This document shows positions 45,912-57,191 of a stretch of 64,000 bases of DNA, piece after piece. Origin of the DNA: Simmondsia chinensis (Eukaryota > Streptophyta > Magnoliopsida > Caryophyllales > Simmondsiaceae); NCBI GenBank assembly GCA_018398585.1, contig JAGTTD010000015.1:997001-1061000 (forward strand), in the 5' to 3' direction. Each line of letters opens with the position of its first letter. Within the stretch, counting starts at the first letter, position 1. A program made the translations under genes and the position numbers. The notes beneath the pieces are model-generated. The model was not told where the DNA came from. It searched no databases and saw nothing but the letters and a program-made list of their open reading frames with translations.

Positions 45912-47582
45912 TCATATCTTAGGTTGAATAGTGACACCTTTTATAACTAGACCCTTTTTCCAGTGTGATGAAACTTCGTTTAAAGTAAACTCAATTTCCC
46001 CAACATTATTATTATAATTGTTATTTTCGGGGGCTACTTTGAATTCTCCCACAGGAATTTTTACCCATTTGCGGCTCGGCATTTTCATCAGATGTTCCTT
46101 GTGCTCCTGTTTGGATCCATTTGGGAGGGTAAGCCTCATAGTTATTGGTGTGTGGAGTCCATATGACTGATCCTTGATCATGACCTCGTATGCAACCACG
46201 TACGTTACATTTGGAGTCAAGTTTCTTGTGTTAAACCAGCCGCGCATTTCTAGCCAGCACACGTCGATTAGCTCAGCTACATTGATCTCCCCATCACTAC
46301 AACGTGAATCAGTGTAGTCAAATATTACGATTTTTTAGAATTTTGAATACAGTAACGATCGTAGGGATTATACTAGGTTCGTTGTCTATAGACAACCTGT
46401 TCAAGTGGGTCATTCTTTCAAAATCTAGTTTAGATTCCGCTATGTATTGTATTCAACTACTCATCTTCTGTACAAACAATGATTTGAAATCGCCAATCAA
46501 TCTTCTATTTGATACTTTTCTCGAAACACATAGTCAGTTATAACTTTCATACGGTTACACAACATATTATTTCACGAATATAAAATATAAAATGATAAGA
46601 TTATTACCTCGTATTTTCAAGACACCACCTCCAGTAACGAGGGTCTTCAACCCAATCGATATGGAGGCCACTTGCAAACACCTTGAAGCAGTTGATGTTC
46701 ATATTTCCCTTCTTCTCCACCCAATATTTCTGCATTTTTTATGTTAAACATTTGTGAAATTACAGCAGACTGCTTTGCAAAGTAAGGTGTCTCGAGATCT
46801 CATTTTCTCTTTGTTTGTCTTTGATTATAGAGCGTAACCTCATTTGGTTTCCCCCTCCCCGGCCCCCTTTTATTTAGTGTTTCTATCTCCTGTATTTCTT
46901 CATATTTTGATATCCAACTATGTGCTCTCTTGTAGCAGGTTCCCCGACTCTCCTCCTTTTAATTATCAAACAATTTTCCAAATATTTCATGTACATATGT
47001 ATATTTTATAATTCAGTGCGGATGTTCAACATCAATCTATGTTGAAAATATAAGTCAAACCTATTTGGCTAAACCCACGGACATACGTAAAGGTGGCCAG
47101 TGGGTCGGGTCGAGCCAATGTCTAACCAGGTCGGGCCCGGGCCCGCCCAAAATGGGGAGGCCCGGGCCCGTTGGGGGGGTATTATTAGCTTATTTTTAGT
47201 GCCCGTTTGGGCGTTTTAGCTTATTTTATGTTTATATTTTGTATTTATATTGTTACAATTATATTTTTTATAATAAAATATATTATTATAGTTGTATTTC
47301 CATAATAAATTATATATATGTATTAAAAAAAACTACCGGGCCTTGTCAGGCCCGGTTCTGGCTCAGTCAAGAACGGGGCTTGGCCTGACCCGACTCGGGC
47401 CCGAACCTGGCCCAGCCTGCTCCGTGGCCACCTCTAGTATCAAGAGAAGACCTACTATTAATTGCATCATGAACATTATTAGAGTGATCAGACGTCATGG
47501 ACGGGCTTCGAGGTGTGTCTGTCTCACTAGCAACTTCTTGCTTTTGGCCTTCATCGTTGGATGGTGAAACATTTGCTCCCAT
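45912..47582 (-). pseudogene. PP2-A1-like: PP2-A-like phloem lectin, exon 1 broken
   Basis: Exon 3 (46296-45912) and exon 2 (46729-46608) are intact with correct splice sites and keep KYWVEKKGNMNINCFKVFA, EDPRYWRWC, RLTLPNGSKQEHKEHLMKMP and KGLVIKGVTIQPKI. Exon 1 keeps only its first ~48 codons (47582-47437: MGANVSPSNDEGQKQEVASE...). The rest, including the conserved PHNCESIL block and the donor site, is gone and replaced by a hAT-like element (47088-47436). As it stands the locus cannot make a normal PP2-A from its own first exon. Confidence 0.85.
47088..47436. mobile_element. hAT-like non-autonomous element inside the PP2-A pseudogene
   Basis: 349 bp with inverted ends TAAAGGTGGCCA / TAGAGGTGGCCA (plus-strand right end tggccacctcta) and a GC-rich 'gggcccgggccc' segment. 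The 8 bp on either side (gacatacg, gtatcaag) do not match, so the flank was deleted or rearranged. Confidence 0.6.
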
Positions 47583-47711
47583 TTCTTTTGATTTTTCGTG
47601 TGCATCTAATGTGTATTGTGGTGACTCACTTTTATAGTGATGTGACTACAAGTGGCATTTTTTTTTTTAAAAATGAAGAATAAGAAAAAAAAGAACGGCT
47701 AAGAATTTATG

Positions 47712-47960
47712 ATGACGAAGAATATTTTTCATTATCAAGAACAACCGACCATATTGCGTTCCAATGCAGAGGCCGAATATCGTACTGTGGAAAATGCTGT
47801 TTCAGAGTGTTGTTGATAGCGATCACTTCTTGGTGAATTGGTATCTCTCTTCCTAAAGCTATCTTGATATATTGTGATAACATTTTGGTCACTTAGCTGT
47901 CAACGAACCTGGTTCAACACGTTCACTGCAAGCATATATTGACATACGAGAGAGCATCCT
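47712..47960 (+). pseudogene. copia RNase H scrap, unit 2
   Basis: Duplicate of 38140-38395 with 'gcagaggccgaatatcgtac', closer to the RNase H EAEYR motif than the unit 1 copy. Confidence 0.7.
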
Positions 47961-48244
47961 CAATCATTGGGTTGCTTGTTATTTTACAATACAAATTATC
48001 AAGATAGTTACATATTCCTCACTTTTTTTTTTTTTAATTTTTTGGGTTTTCGTTTTATATTTTCTGAATTTTGGGGTTTTATGGACTATATCTTCTTGCC
48101 AATCGCATTTTAATTGATTCCGAGCATTTACTTTTTCTCTGGAGAATGTTCTATCTCCATTAACAATAAGGAATTTGTTCGATCTTGTATTCTTGAGGAA
48201 TCTTGCTACTTTTAAGTATAATGTTGTTATAAGTATTCATGATA

Positions 48245-49140
48245 GTAATTGATGCAGCCGGTAATAGCTTGACAGATAGAGTTCGCGGAAAGGGATGGGT
48301 TGGTAGCTAGGATGGGACGCGGTAGAATTTTAGAATTTGATTAGGATTTGTTTTGTAGATTTTATTTTAGTGTTTATACTTATCTTTTAGTATTTATAAC
48401 TATCTGTAAGAGTTTATTTCTTAGCTAACTAACTCCTTTATATATATATATATATTTTTTTGACAGAACTAGCTCCTTTATATTGATACAATATAAAATA
48501 TAGTAGTTAAGTGAGGAATAATTTAGGTATAAATAAATATAGGTTATGTTCTTAATTACAATAATACCCCTCTCCTAACTCTATATATAGAGGGCTAGAA
48601 GTAGAGGAGAGGGATGATGAATGAATTTGGTTGATTGTCTCTCCCTCCCCTCTTTCTCTCTAGTCTCTCCCTCCGCTTTCTTCTAAGTCTATCTCTCTCT
48701 CCCTTTTTTCCGATAATTAGCGACAGAGCCTCGAACAAAACAGGTTACTCGACGAAGCGAAACCTGAGTCCACCCGTAAAGAACGGGGACCAAAAGAGAA
48801 AACAGAAAAGACAATAAATAGGAAGACAATCCAAATCAGGTGAAACACGCTCCACAAAACACAACTAACGCACAACAACGACAGACTCGACATCGACTAC
48901 AAGATCTACCAAACGACAGGAAATTGAAGTATTGGAGCACTAAAACTGCTGAAACATGGGCCTCAGCGAAGTTGGATCAAAGCCATTGTCAACATTCATA
49001 TCTCTCTCTCCCTATCTTCCCTTATACTATGTAAATCCTACCACTATTGCATGGGTTATACAAATTTATATACAATATACTTGATTTGTGGTTAATTTGT
49101 GTCTGGATTGAATTTGGTTCGTAACACTTCTACAAGAAGC
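48245..49140. repeat. possible solo LTR with nested L1
   Basis: From 'tgatgcagccgg' to 'ggttcgtaaca' the stretch has TG...CA ends and a TATA-like 'ctctatatatagagg' near 48585, as in an LTR. There is no partner LTR or matching flank, so this is tentative. Confidence 0.35.
48715..48999 (-). mobile_element. L1-type insertion with 14-bp TSD
   Basis: T run then 'ccgataattagcgacagagc' and 'cctgagtccacccg'. Flanked by atctctctctccct at 48701-48714 and 49000-49013. Confidence 0.8.
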
Positions 49141-49151
49141 TTTATCTTTAA

Positions 49152-50470
49152 GGGTGCGTTTGGTTCAGCGTATATCAACTTATCTTTTTTCAGCTTATAT
49201 GTTTTAATAAGATCTGTCCATTTAAGATATGTATCTTTGTACAGTTAAGCATTTGATTGTGCAGTGCAGAAAGATCTTTTTTATAAATAAGGCATTTCAA
49301 TACAGGTTAAAAAAGTAATTTACCTACTATAATCACCAAAATAACTTAATAATATAAATTATCTAATTATAGTAGGCAGGAGCGAATCATGATAATAGTT
49401 AGTCATGGTAGTGGAAAGCGGTGAGTAGCTGTGTAAACGATCCAAGCCGCTCGCGAGTAGCTCGATTAAAACTTGACTCGAACTCAAGTTAATTGAGCTC
49501 AAGTTCGAGTATCAAAAGATACTTGATTAATAAACGAGTACGAGTCAAGTAGTGAACTACTCGGCTTAATACTCGATTAAATACTCGACTTGATACTCGA
49601 CTTGGTACTCGACTCGATGCTCAATTAAATACTCAACTAGTATCAAGTAGTCCTTGTGTATTATTTTCTTTTGAAATGAATGGCTTGTGACATTAATAGT
49701 AGAATGAAAGCAGGAAGATTGAATTCCTTGTAAAAGATTACATGGAGTAAAAGAACTTATATTTGGTTTGCTTGTATTTTTGAAACTTAGGTCATAATTG
49801 CTATTAATAAATTGGTTATTTATGGTTGGATATATTAAATTTAGTGTAGATAATAATTGAGTATCCAAATTGTGTATAACTACTGCTCGAGTGTATGATA
49901 TAATATTATAAAGGAACTAATTTGTTGAACGTCCATATGTCCAATAAATGAGTACTCGAGTTGAGTCGAGTACTCGAATAGTTAATCGAGTTCGAGTTCA
50001 AGCAAAATTAACTACTCGAATTGAGTTTGAGTATGAGTTCGAGTACCCGAGTGGTTAATCGAGTTCGAGTACGAGTTTGAGTACCCGAGTGGTTAATCGA
50101 GTTCGAGTTTGAGTTCGCGTTCGAGTGCTGAGAGACTCGGCTCAGCTCGGCTCGATTACACCTCTAGCGGTGAGTGTAGTAACTCATGACCATAAAATGT
50201 GCGTTGGTTGGTGGAAGTGGTGATAACAAATAAAAATAGGTCATGATGGTGAAGATTTGATATTAATATAATGTTTTTAATGAATTTTTATAAAATAAGC
50301 TATGAAAAAGATCGAGTTTTGCATCTTTTTAGGCTTAGTTATAAATAACTTTTTCAGCTTTTCATTTAAGCTATTAAAAAGATCTTTTCTATCAGCCAAA
50401 CGCAAGCTCAACAGTCAAAAAGAGATTTTTCACAGTTTTAAGCTGTTAAAAAGCTGAGCCAAACACAGCC
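49152..50470. mobile_element. Harbinger/Tourist-like element hosting a nested hAT
   Basis: Left end GGGTGCGTTTGGTTCAGC and right end (reverse complement) GGCTGTGTTTGGCTCAGC are inverted. A 3-bp taa lies at 49149-49151 and 50471-50473, the usual PIF/Harbinger target. No transposase. The hAT element 49426-50166 lies inside. Confidence 0.7.
49426..50166. mobile_element. non-autonomous hAT element with 8-bp TSD
   Basis: 741 bp starting TAGCTGTGTAAACGATCC and ending ...GATTACACCTCTA. The subterminal regions are packed with CTCGA / GAGTTCGAG words. A perfect 8-bp gcggtgag lies at 49418-49425 and 50167-50174, diagnostic of hAT. No transposase gene. Confidence 0.88.
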
Positions 50471-51035
50471 TAATATTGCGGAATAACCCCTAGAGGGTTA
50501 TTACGCTTTGTGCCCAGATTTCAAATTTAGATTGAAAATAGCCCTCAACTTGTATTTAATTGCGGAATATGCCATCACTTTAACCAGATATCAAAATGCT
50601 GCATTTTGAGTTATATAAACACTAAACATTGTGTGATAAAAAAATTAAAAAAAAAATAAAAAAGAAAACAAAACACTAAATATTGTGTTCTATTATTGTA
50701 ATAATCACCTATTGTAGCAAAACTTATTTTAGCTCCAGTGGCTCGGCATGATAGCGAGCTCGAATTGGCAGTGATAAACTCAACTTGATAGTAGCACAAA
50801 TTGATAATGAGATCAGCTCAATAACAAGTAGACTCAGTTTGAGTAGATTAACAAGTCGAGTTGAGCGAGTATTAGGCATATTAGTATCCTCCTAAACTGA
50901 GATTAAACAGAGATTCAAAAGCTCGAGCAAGTCACTACTAGGAGTTTTCTATAGATATAGTCAGTTACATCCACAAGTACTCAAAGTTAATTTGACTACT
51001 CATAAAGAAGTTAATAAATAAAAAAGGGGACTTAC

Positions 51036-51194
51036 CTTCTTCCTCCCATCCAGGAACACCCCGGCATAGAGCCGCTCAAAAAACTTCTCTAATAAGGACA
51101 GTATATGGGTAGCTGATAATTCAGAGTCGCTAAGGATGGACTCACAGTTGTGTGGAATATGTTGTTTCACAATGATGGATTGCCCCCCGCCCAT
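51036..51194 (-). pseudogene. PP2-A1-like: orphan PP2-A first exon (unit 3)
   Basis: 53 codons from ATG 51194 to a good donor (AAG|GTAAGT at 51035): MGGGQSIIVK, then QHIPHNCESILSDSELS and EKFFERLYAGVFLDGRKK, the conserved PP2-A exon 1 without the long Ser-rich N-terminus. No exon 2 or 3 follows within several kilobases. Either it is a fragment, or it splices in phase to the intact exons at 46729 and 46296. Confidence 0.75.
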
Positions 51195-51583
51195 TTCTTT
51201 TGATTTTTTTTTTTTTTCTTTTGTGGTCTGATGTGTGTTACGATGACAACTGACTCTCTTTTATAGTCACGTTGTGCAGGCAGATGGAATTTGTTCCAAT
51301 GATAGTTGAACATTTTTTATCTTTTATTTTTGTTCAGTATAGTTTTATTTTATACTTTCCGAATATCAAAATTTGGCAATGTTTTTCCATCTAATGATCC
51401 CATGTATCTTAATTTCGAGCATCTACTTTTTGATCTAAATAAAAGTTCAATATCCCTTCATGATCAGAAGCTTATTCCGTCTCCTTGGGTAGTTTTGAAT
51501 TGGACACTTTCATATTTCAACTGTATTATTAACCGTCTAGAACCATCATTGTATTTGTAAGTGTAAATAAGGCGCCTTAGAAG

Positions 51584-52895
51584 CAGGGGTGCACAAGGGT
51601 ATGGGTATACTCAAAATCCACCCAATCCAAGGAGAATGGGTTGAATTGGGTTCGGTACGCATTATATGTAGGTTCTTTACGGATCTATTGACCCTTAGCC
51701 ATTGGTAATTGGGTTGGTTTTGAGTTACCCATGGGTAAACCTTGGTATGTCCAAGATCCATCCAACCCAAGGAAAGTTTGATATATGGCTTTGAAATCAC
51801 ATTAAAATTTTAATTTGTAGATTCTAGGAATTACAATTTAAAAAAAAAAAAAACTATAAATCTTGTGTCATTATTCGGTTAAGTGTCTTTAAACAAGGGT
51901 TAGAACAATAACCGAGTGGGCTCTATTACAGTTTATACCATTTTTTTTGTTAATTAAAACCTGACGGATTTAATTTGAATTCATAGGAAGACAAATGTGC
52001 ATGTTAAATATTCAGATTAACAAATTAGGATATTAATCACATAATCAAGTCACTTTTAGGGATCTATAGCCAACTACTTTAGATTTGGATATGATTCATT
52101 GTGAATTCTAAATGTTTAGATTTAAGAGAAAATTGATCTACCAAAATATAATATAGGATTATTAACACCAAAAGTCCATGTACTTTGCATATTGTATCAA
52201 TATAGGCCCTTTGTAATTAATATTATGTCAATTTTTTCCTTATAATAAAATTTATGTTAAGATGTTGGTGAAATTTTGAATGCTTTGGCCATGTATTGGG
52301 TTAAATTGAGCCGATGGATATATTTGATTGGGTTACTTGCATCTAATGTGATTGTGCCGTTAAAAATCACATCAGTAACTTAATTTAAATTTGACCAAAT
52401 GACTAAATTGACACAATATATATTGTAGACGGACTAAATTGATATAATTTAAGTACAAAGACTAAAACGATATAATAAAAAAAGCATATGGAGCTTTGGT
52501 GTAAATAACAACCATTGCTTTTTACTCTTTTTGTCTCTGTTTTGATCTTAATTTATACGAGATGCATGTTTTATATTACGACTTTGTTGCTAATTATTGA
52601 AAAAAAAAGTATGGACAATTCCTTGAAGTAAATTTAATTTGGCATTTTAGAATATAATTGCCATTGTTTACATTCATGACTTAAAAAGACACTGAAATTT
52701 CTTTGAGAATTTACAGTTCTAATATCACAAAATTTCAACTTTAATATATTTGAAGGTCGAGTAAACCTACATAATGGGTTGACCCAATAAGACCCAAAAC
52801 CAACCCGACGCAAACCCATAATGCAATTGATTTATTGGTTTGGGTCAAATGGGTAGGATTGGTTCTAACCCAAACCCACCCATTGTGCACCCCTA
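51584..52895. mobile_element. non-autonomous hAT element, 1.3 kb, 8-bp TSD
   Basis: Ends CAGGGGTGCACAAGGG (left) and TAGGGGTGCACAATGGG (right, reverse complement); 8-bp cttagaag at 51576-51583 and 52896-52903 is perfect. The subtermini repeat 'aacccaaacccaccc'. No transposase. Confidence 0.87.
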
Positions 52896-52933
52896 CTTAG
52901 AAGCTTATACAAGAATTTCCAAATACTCAACTT

Positions 52934-53660
52934 TTTTTCAATAATTGAGATTTCATTAATCATAAGTGGATGTACAGGTCCTTTTGATGTTAAAGGACAA
53001 AAGCAAAAGATCAAAAAGATACATTCCACAGAAACAAAATGTGGAATTGCAATTCATCTAATCTATACAGTCTTGATATTGTGATCAATACTTTTGTGCA
53101 AATGTAAGCAATCATTGTGTCCATGCGACCAGCGGAGAATTCCTTGAGACTGCATTCTTGGCCAGTGAATCAGCTGCATGATTTGCTTCTCTTCTTTGAT
53201 GGATAATAGATACCCAATTGAATTCTTTCCCAAGCAAGTGAATTCTATTGATTATGTAGTTCATTTTCCAAGGCGATGCTTCACTGTTGTTAACCCATGA
53301 TACTGCATTTCTTGAGTCTGACTCAATGATTAATGCATACTCCTTCATTCTATCGCCCTGCACTGAAGTCTCCAATGCAAATTTGATAGCTTCAATCTCG
53401 GCATGGTTTGAATCTTGGATCCCAATTGGTACAGAAAAAACACACAGAATGTTACTCATGCTATCATGTAGAACACCACCAATACCTGCAGGTCCTGGTT
53501 TACCGATTGAAGATCCATCCACATTCCATTTAAGTGTTCCAAAAGGAGGAGGAGACCACTGAATTTCCTCTCTCGGAGCTGTATGCTTTCTCCATTCTGA
53601 TATACAATCAATGTTTGTGACAATTTGATGTATAGAGTAAGGGATATCGTCATTTGTTGC
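52934..53660 (-). mobile_element. 5'-truncated L1 LINE with 18-bp TSD
   Basis: 727 bp. The tail at the left reads '...caattattg' plus A7 on the element strand. Flanked by a perfect tttccaaatactcaactt at 52916-52933 and 53661-53678, suggesting a recent insertion. It carries the C-terminal RNase H frame. Confidence 0.9.
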
Positions 53661-53675
53661 TTTCCAAATACTCAA
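53112..53675 (-). CDS. L1 LINE C-terminal RNase H domain (partial ORF2)
   Basis: 187 codons; the first five come from the target flank. The rest is a plant-type RNase H (RVT_3) as found at the end of plant L1 ORF2: WNVDGSSIGKPGPAGIGG (Asp53), HAEIEAIKFALE (Glu93/Glu95), IESDSRNAVSW (Asp120) and NHAADSLAKNA. It would remove RNA from RNA:DNA hybrids in the full element. RT and endonuclease are absent through 5' truncation. Confidence 0.85.
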   Translation of the reverse strand: MSIWKATNDDIPYSIHQIVTNIDCISEWRKHTAPREEIQWSPPPFGTLKWNVDGSSIGKPGPAGIGGVLHDSMSNILCVFSVPIGIQDSNHAEIEAIKFALETSVQGDRMKEYALIIESDSRNAVSWVNNSEASPWKMNYIINRIHLLGKEFNWVSIIHQRREANHAADSLAKNAVSRNSPLVAWTQ

Positions 53676-54160
53676 CTTATTTACTTAATATCTGTAATAT
53701 ATAGACATTAGTTCTTAATAGGATTAATTTAAACATATTTTTATATAGCTATTGTTATTTACATGACTTAGATACCTGACAATATCTCTTGTAAATAAAA
53801 GTCATTTATTCCGTCCATGCTTTTCTTTCTTTCTGCATATATTCTACGTATATTCTTCCAAATCTTTAAGTCATCTTATTGTTTAAGCTTCTATTCTCGC
53901 TTCGGGGTAAACTCGGAAATGAATTTTTGATATTTGTAGGTGTATGTGACTTTATTTTGCATTTTTGTGGATTCTACCAATGCTCCAATTAAGGAGACTT
54001 CCACAAATATATCAATAATTAACTTGAACTAAAGATATCGAAGTAGTGTAAAACACTCCACGGGACCTTAACTCGCATGCTCAAGTGAGAACTGGGGTAG
54101 AGATAAGATATCGAAGTAGTATAAAACACTCCACGGGATTCTACCAAAGATCCACCATAT

Positions 54161-54307
54161 TTTTTCCCCACAAAATAGTACAGGGGTACAATATTATCCC
54201 AATTAAGCCCACCAAAGTTCAGGGATTGAGGAGATGAGTTTTGAAACCAAGACCTTGTGCTTAAAAGTGGGTAGTATAATCGCTATATTAAACCCAACAA
54301 CTTATGG
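54161..54307 (-). mobile_element. tRNA-like SINE, unit 3 copy (12-bp TSD)
   Basis: 147 bp, flanked by perfect gatccaccatat at 54149-54160 and 54308-54319. Minus-strand head with 'ggtttcaaaac' as B box. Shared by units 1 and 4. Confidence 0.78.
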
Positions 54308-54393
54308 GATCCACCATATCAGTCGCCCTTCGTTAATTTGTTTCAAAATCCTTTTAATTTGCTATTCACATTCACAAGGAAGCCCTAGTCATT

Positions 54394-54584
54394 TTAATCC
54401 GCTAGCATAGACTTCGTTCTGGACGACCGAGATCCTCTTGACGAGCCTGACTTTGGAAAGCAAGTGCATGACGATTTCCCTTTCTTCCTTCTCGATTTCT
54501 TGGGTATGCTCGGTAAACTCGTGGGTGGAAAATTGCTTAACATTGACCCTAGCGCGGCTTGTCGCCCCACAGTGTGCTCAATCC
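54394..54584 (-). pseudogene. duplicated exon-like module, unit 3 copy
   Basis: 191 bp following an acceptor-like TGGGTACAG on the minus strand. It encodes a Ser/Lys/Arg-rich C-terminus ending KSMLAD-stop. The plus strand is also open, with an acidic reading (DPLDEPDFGKQVHDDFPFFL...LLNIDP). I do not recognise the family, and the strand is undecided because the two frames share wobble positions. Confidence 0.45.
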
Positions 54585-54719
54585 CTGTACCCACAAAGCA
54601 AAATAAAGTTGTCACAACTTGACATACTGGCCCTTTTTTACTATATGCCAGGCCTATTATTCGAAAATTTGGATGTAAATGATTATTTAGTCCTTCATTC
54701 TGTTGTTTAATAATCTTCA

Positions 54720-55020
54720 GTTCGATCTAATCAAAGCAACGAAGAAACCCACTAAAGTTAGTTTCAACTTTGAATGAAGAATAAAAGTTGTGAGAGATTC
54801 GACAATGTACCTAAAACTTTTCTAAATCATGCAAACTTTCACGGTCTTTGTTTTCCCCGAGTCAATTATAGGAAGAGTTTAAACTGTCCGGTGGATGTCC
54901 AATAATGGTTTGCACTCTAAGATGCCCATGTGAAAATGCACGTCAAGTTTGAAGCGTGGACAACACATAAAAGAGCTTGAATCTTTGTATTGCATTATAT
55001 TAATATTAAAAGTAGAGAAT
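54720..55020. other. short gene-free spacer
   Basis: AT-rich, no feature recognised. Confidence 0.5.
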
Positions 55021-55260
55021 ATTGGGATTTAATGGCCTGAACTTTGGTTAAAAATGGCTCTTCTTTATAACCGAAATACAAGGCCAAAGTCACGAAAGTG
55101 CAAGGCAGAACCCTGAATGCTAACAACAAGCCGTAACAAAAGAAGTTCGCCACATAAACGAAACAAAACAACCTAGATCCAAAATAACCTAAATTTGAAA
55201 GAGGCCAACCAAAAAAAGGCCCGGAACAAGGCAAAAGAACCTAAAAGACCAACACACGGA
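55020..55260 (-). mobile_element. probable L1-type 3' fragment
   Basis: 'ttctttataaccgaaatacaag' (abridged) and 'caaaaaaaggcccgg' fit the minus-strand L1 tail layout. Boundaries and target-site duplication not resolved. Confidence 0.4.
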
Positions 55261-55530
55261 AAATTAAACTACGCATATTCTAAACATCAATGCATTAATT
55301 AGGGTTATTTACGTTTTAATATTTCAGCATTTTTGAAAATAATAAAAAGAACCTTCATCTTCTTGAGTCAAGAAAAAAGGACTCTATGGTTATTTTTGTA
55401 TTAATAAAAGGCCTCTCTTCAGCGTTATGACATCATTTTCTGTTCACAAAGCTAATCTGGCAATTATTTATGTAGTAATGCTACAATAAAATGATAAAAA
55501 TACCTTTCAATACCCTTATTATTCCTCATG

Positions 55531-55661
55531 TTGGGGGACCTCGGAAACAGCCTCTCTTCAGGGTAGCACCCCAAAGGGGGAAGGCTACATACATTCACCC
55601 CCCCAGACCCTGCTTACGCGGGAGCCCTTGTGGCACTAGGACTGATGTTGTTGTTGTTGTA
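55531..55661 (+). mobile_element. headless SINE, copy K
   Basis: One of the best-preserved bodies: ttgggggacctcggaaac, agcctctcttcagggtagc, accctgcttacgcgggagcc, then (TTG)n. No 5S head and no clear target-site duplication. Confidence 0.8.
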
Positions 55662-56071
55662 AGCACAATATTTAACATGTTGTAATGTGCACAAACTATC
55701 TATTTTCGCTTAATTTATGTAAAATATGGTTATTGAAGGGTATTTTTATCATTTTATAGCAGCATTAGTTGCTACGTGAACAGTGTCAACGGAAAATAGT
55801 ATCATCATGCCAGAGAAGAGTCTTTTTACTAATATAACAAAAACTTATGAACCTGTTTATTAATATAATAAAAAATTAGGAGTCTTTTTTAATAATTGAA
55901 AAAGGTTAGGCTCTTTTTTTTATTTTTAAAAACGTCGGGATTCTAAAATATAAATAATCCTATTAATTAGGAGGAAAAGGAGATGTATATAAAAAGTTGT
56001 GTGATATTTATGTTATAATAAAACAATAAATGTATAATAGTAATGGTAAAAATAATAAAGTCATATATACA

Positions 56072-56630
56072 ACAACAACAACAGTCCCAGTGCCTTGCGG
56101 GTCCCGCAGAAAGCAGGGTTTTTGGGGGGGGGGGGTGATGTACGCAGCCTTACCTCTTCCGGCTGGAAAGGAGACTGTTTCCAGGGACCCCCAATCTGAA
56201 GTAGTTGAGTGCCTGCAGATAAACTACCAATCAATAACCAATGCATTTTGATGAAAAAGTAGCAGAAAGGAAGAAGAAGAAGAAGAAGAAGAAGAAGAAG
56301 AAGAAGAAGAAGGAGCATGATTAGAGACTAAGCTAGCCTATAAGTACTACACTTGAGGCTATGCCTGCCTAAGGATCTTAGACTACCAGCCACTCCCCGC
56401 ACTACTCTACTCTGCCACCTCCGCTATCCTTATACTAGCCCTCCAACGTGCCCTATCTGAGGCCACCTCCTCTCTTAGGTTTAGGTAGGTTAGGTCTTGA
56501 CGAATCGTCTCCAGCCAACTCTTCTTTGGTCTGCCCCTCCCTCTTCTGCTTATCGCCGTGTTGAGTTGTTCAAACCTCCTGACTGGGGCTGTAGTCGATC
56601 TTCTGCTAACATGTCCAAACCATCTAAAGC
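56072..56630 (-). mobile_element. 5'-truncated RTE-clade LINE, copy 2 (10-bp TSD)
   Basis: 559 bp: the last ~75 codons of ORF2, a 3' UTR with a (GAA)n run (56271-56313, TTC on the element strand), and the SINE-like 3' body with (TTG)n tail at 56072-56200. Flanked by catatataca at 56062-56071 and 56631-56640. Confidence 0.88.
56407..56630 (-). pseudogene. RTE ORF2 C-terminal fragment
   Basis: Encodes [36 protein letters not shown] and, unlike copy 1, the complete end [12 protein letters not shown]. It begins at the truncation point. Confidence 0.85.
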
Positions 56631-56789
56631 CATATATACACATAATACAAATTTATATTATATTAATTTCTCTCCCCATGAAAAGAGGTAAACTATCTTT
56701 ATTACTTTATTGCATTACCTAACAAAATTTATCCAAAAATAGACCCCCTTCCCCTCAACCAACATGGGTAAATATACAATATTGGGTGT

Positions 56790-56910
56790 ATCTCTTTCTA
56801 AAGCTACCCTATTATATTGTGATAATATTTTTGTCACTTATTTGTCAACAAACCCGGTTCAACATGTTCACACCGAGTGTATAATAACATACGAGAGAGC
56901 ATCCTTAATC
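56790..56910 (+). pseudogene. copia RNase H scrap, unit 4
   Basis: Encodes KATLLYCDNIFVTYLSTNPV, the copia RNase H end; partial. Confidence 0.7.
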
Positions 56911-57191
56911 ACTGGCTTGGTAATTTTTGTTTTACAATACGAATGACATTTTTACACATTCCTTACTTTAATTTTTTTTTATTCGGTTTCCTTCTATATT
57001 TTATGAACATCTGGATTTTATGGACTATATCTTCTTGCCAATCTCATTTTAATTGATTCCGAGCATTAACTTTTTCTCCAAAAAATATTCCATCTTTGTT
57101 CGTGATAAGGAATTTATTCGATCTTGTATTCTAGAAAAATCTTGCTATTTATAAGTATAATGTTGTTATAAGTATTCATAATATAGAGTAC

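Larger units (their letters stand above)
44287..48245. repeat. segmental duplication unit 2
   Basis: Collinear with 35060-39120: leading non-coding DNA, PP2-A exons 3 and 2, part of exon 1, and the copia RNase H scrap. It stops at 'agtattcatgatag', just where the SINE begins in unit 1. Confidence 0.78.
51000..54720. repeat. segmental duplication unit 3 (interrupted)
   Basis: Contains PP2-A exon 1 and its upstream flank (to about 51570), then, after hAT and L1 insertions, the flank with 'catttattccgtccatg' and the exon-like module, in the same order as in units 1 and 4. Confidence 0.65.

Noticed and set aside
47367..47436. Extension of the PP2-A exon 1 frame into GC-rich sequence
   Set aside because: These residues come from the inserted hAT-like element, not from the gene.
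49566..49868. 100-codon minus-strand frame with EYQVEYLIEY repeats
   Set aside because: Product of the CTCGA-type subterminal repeats of the hAT element.
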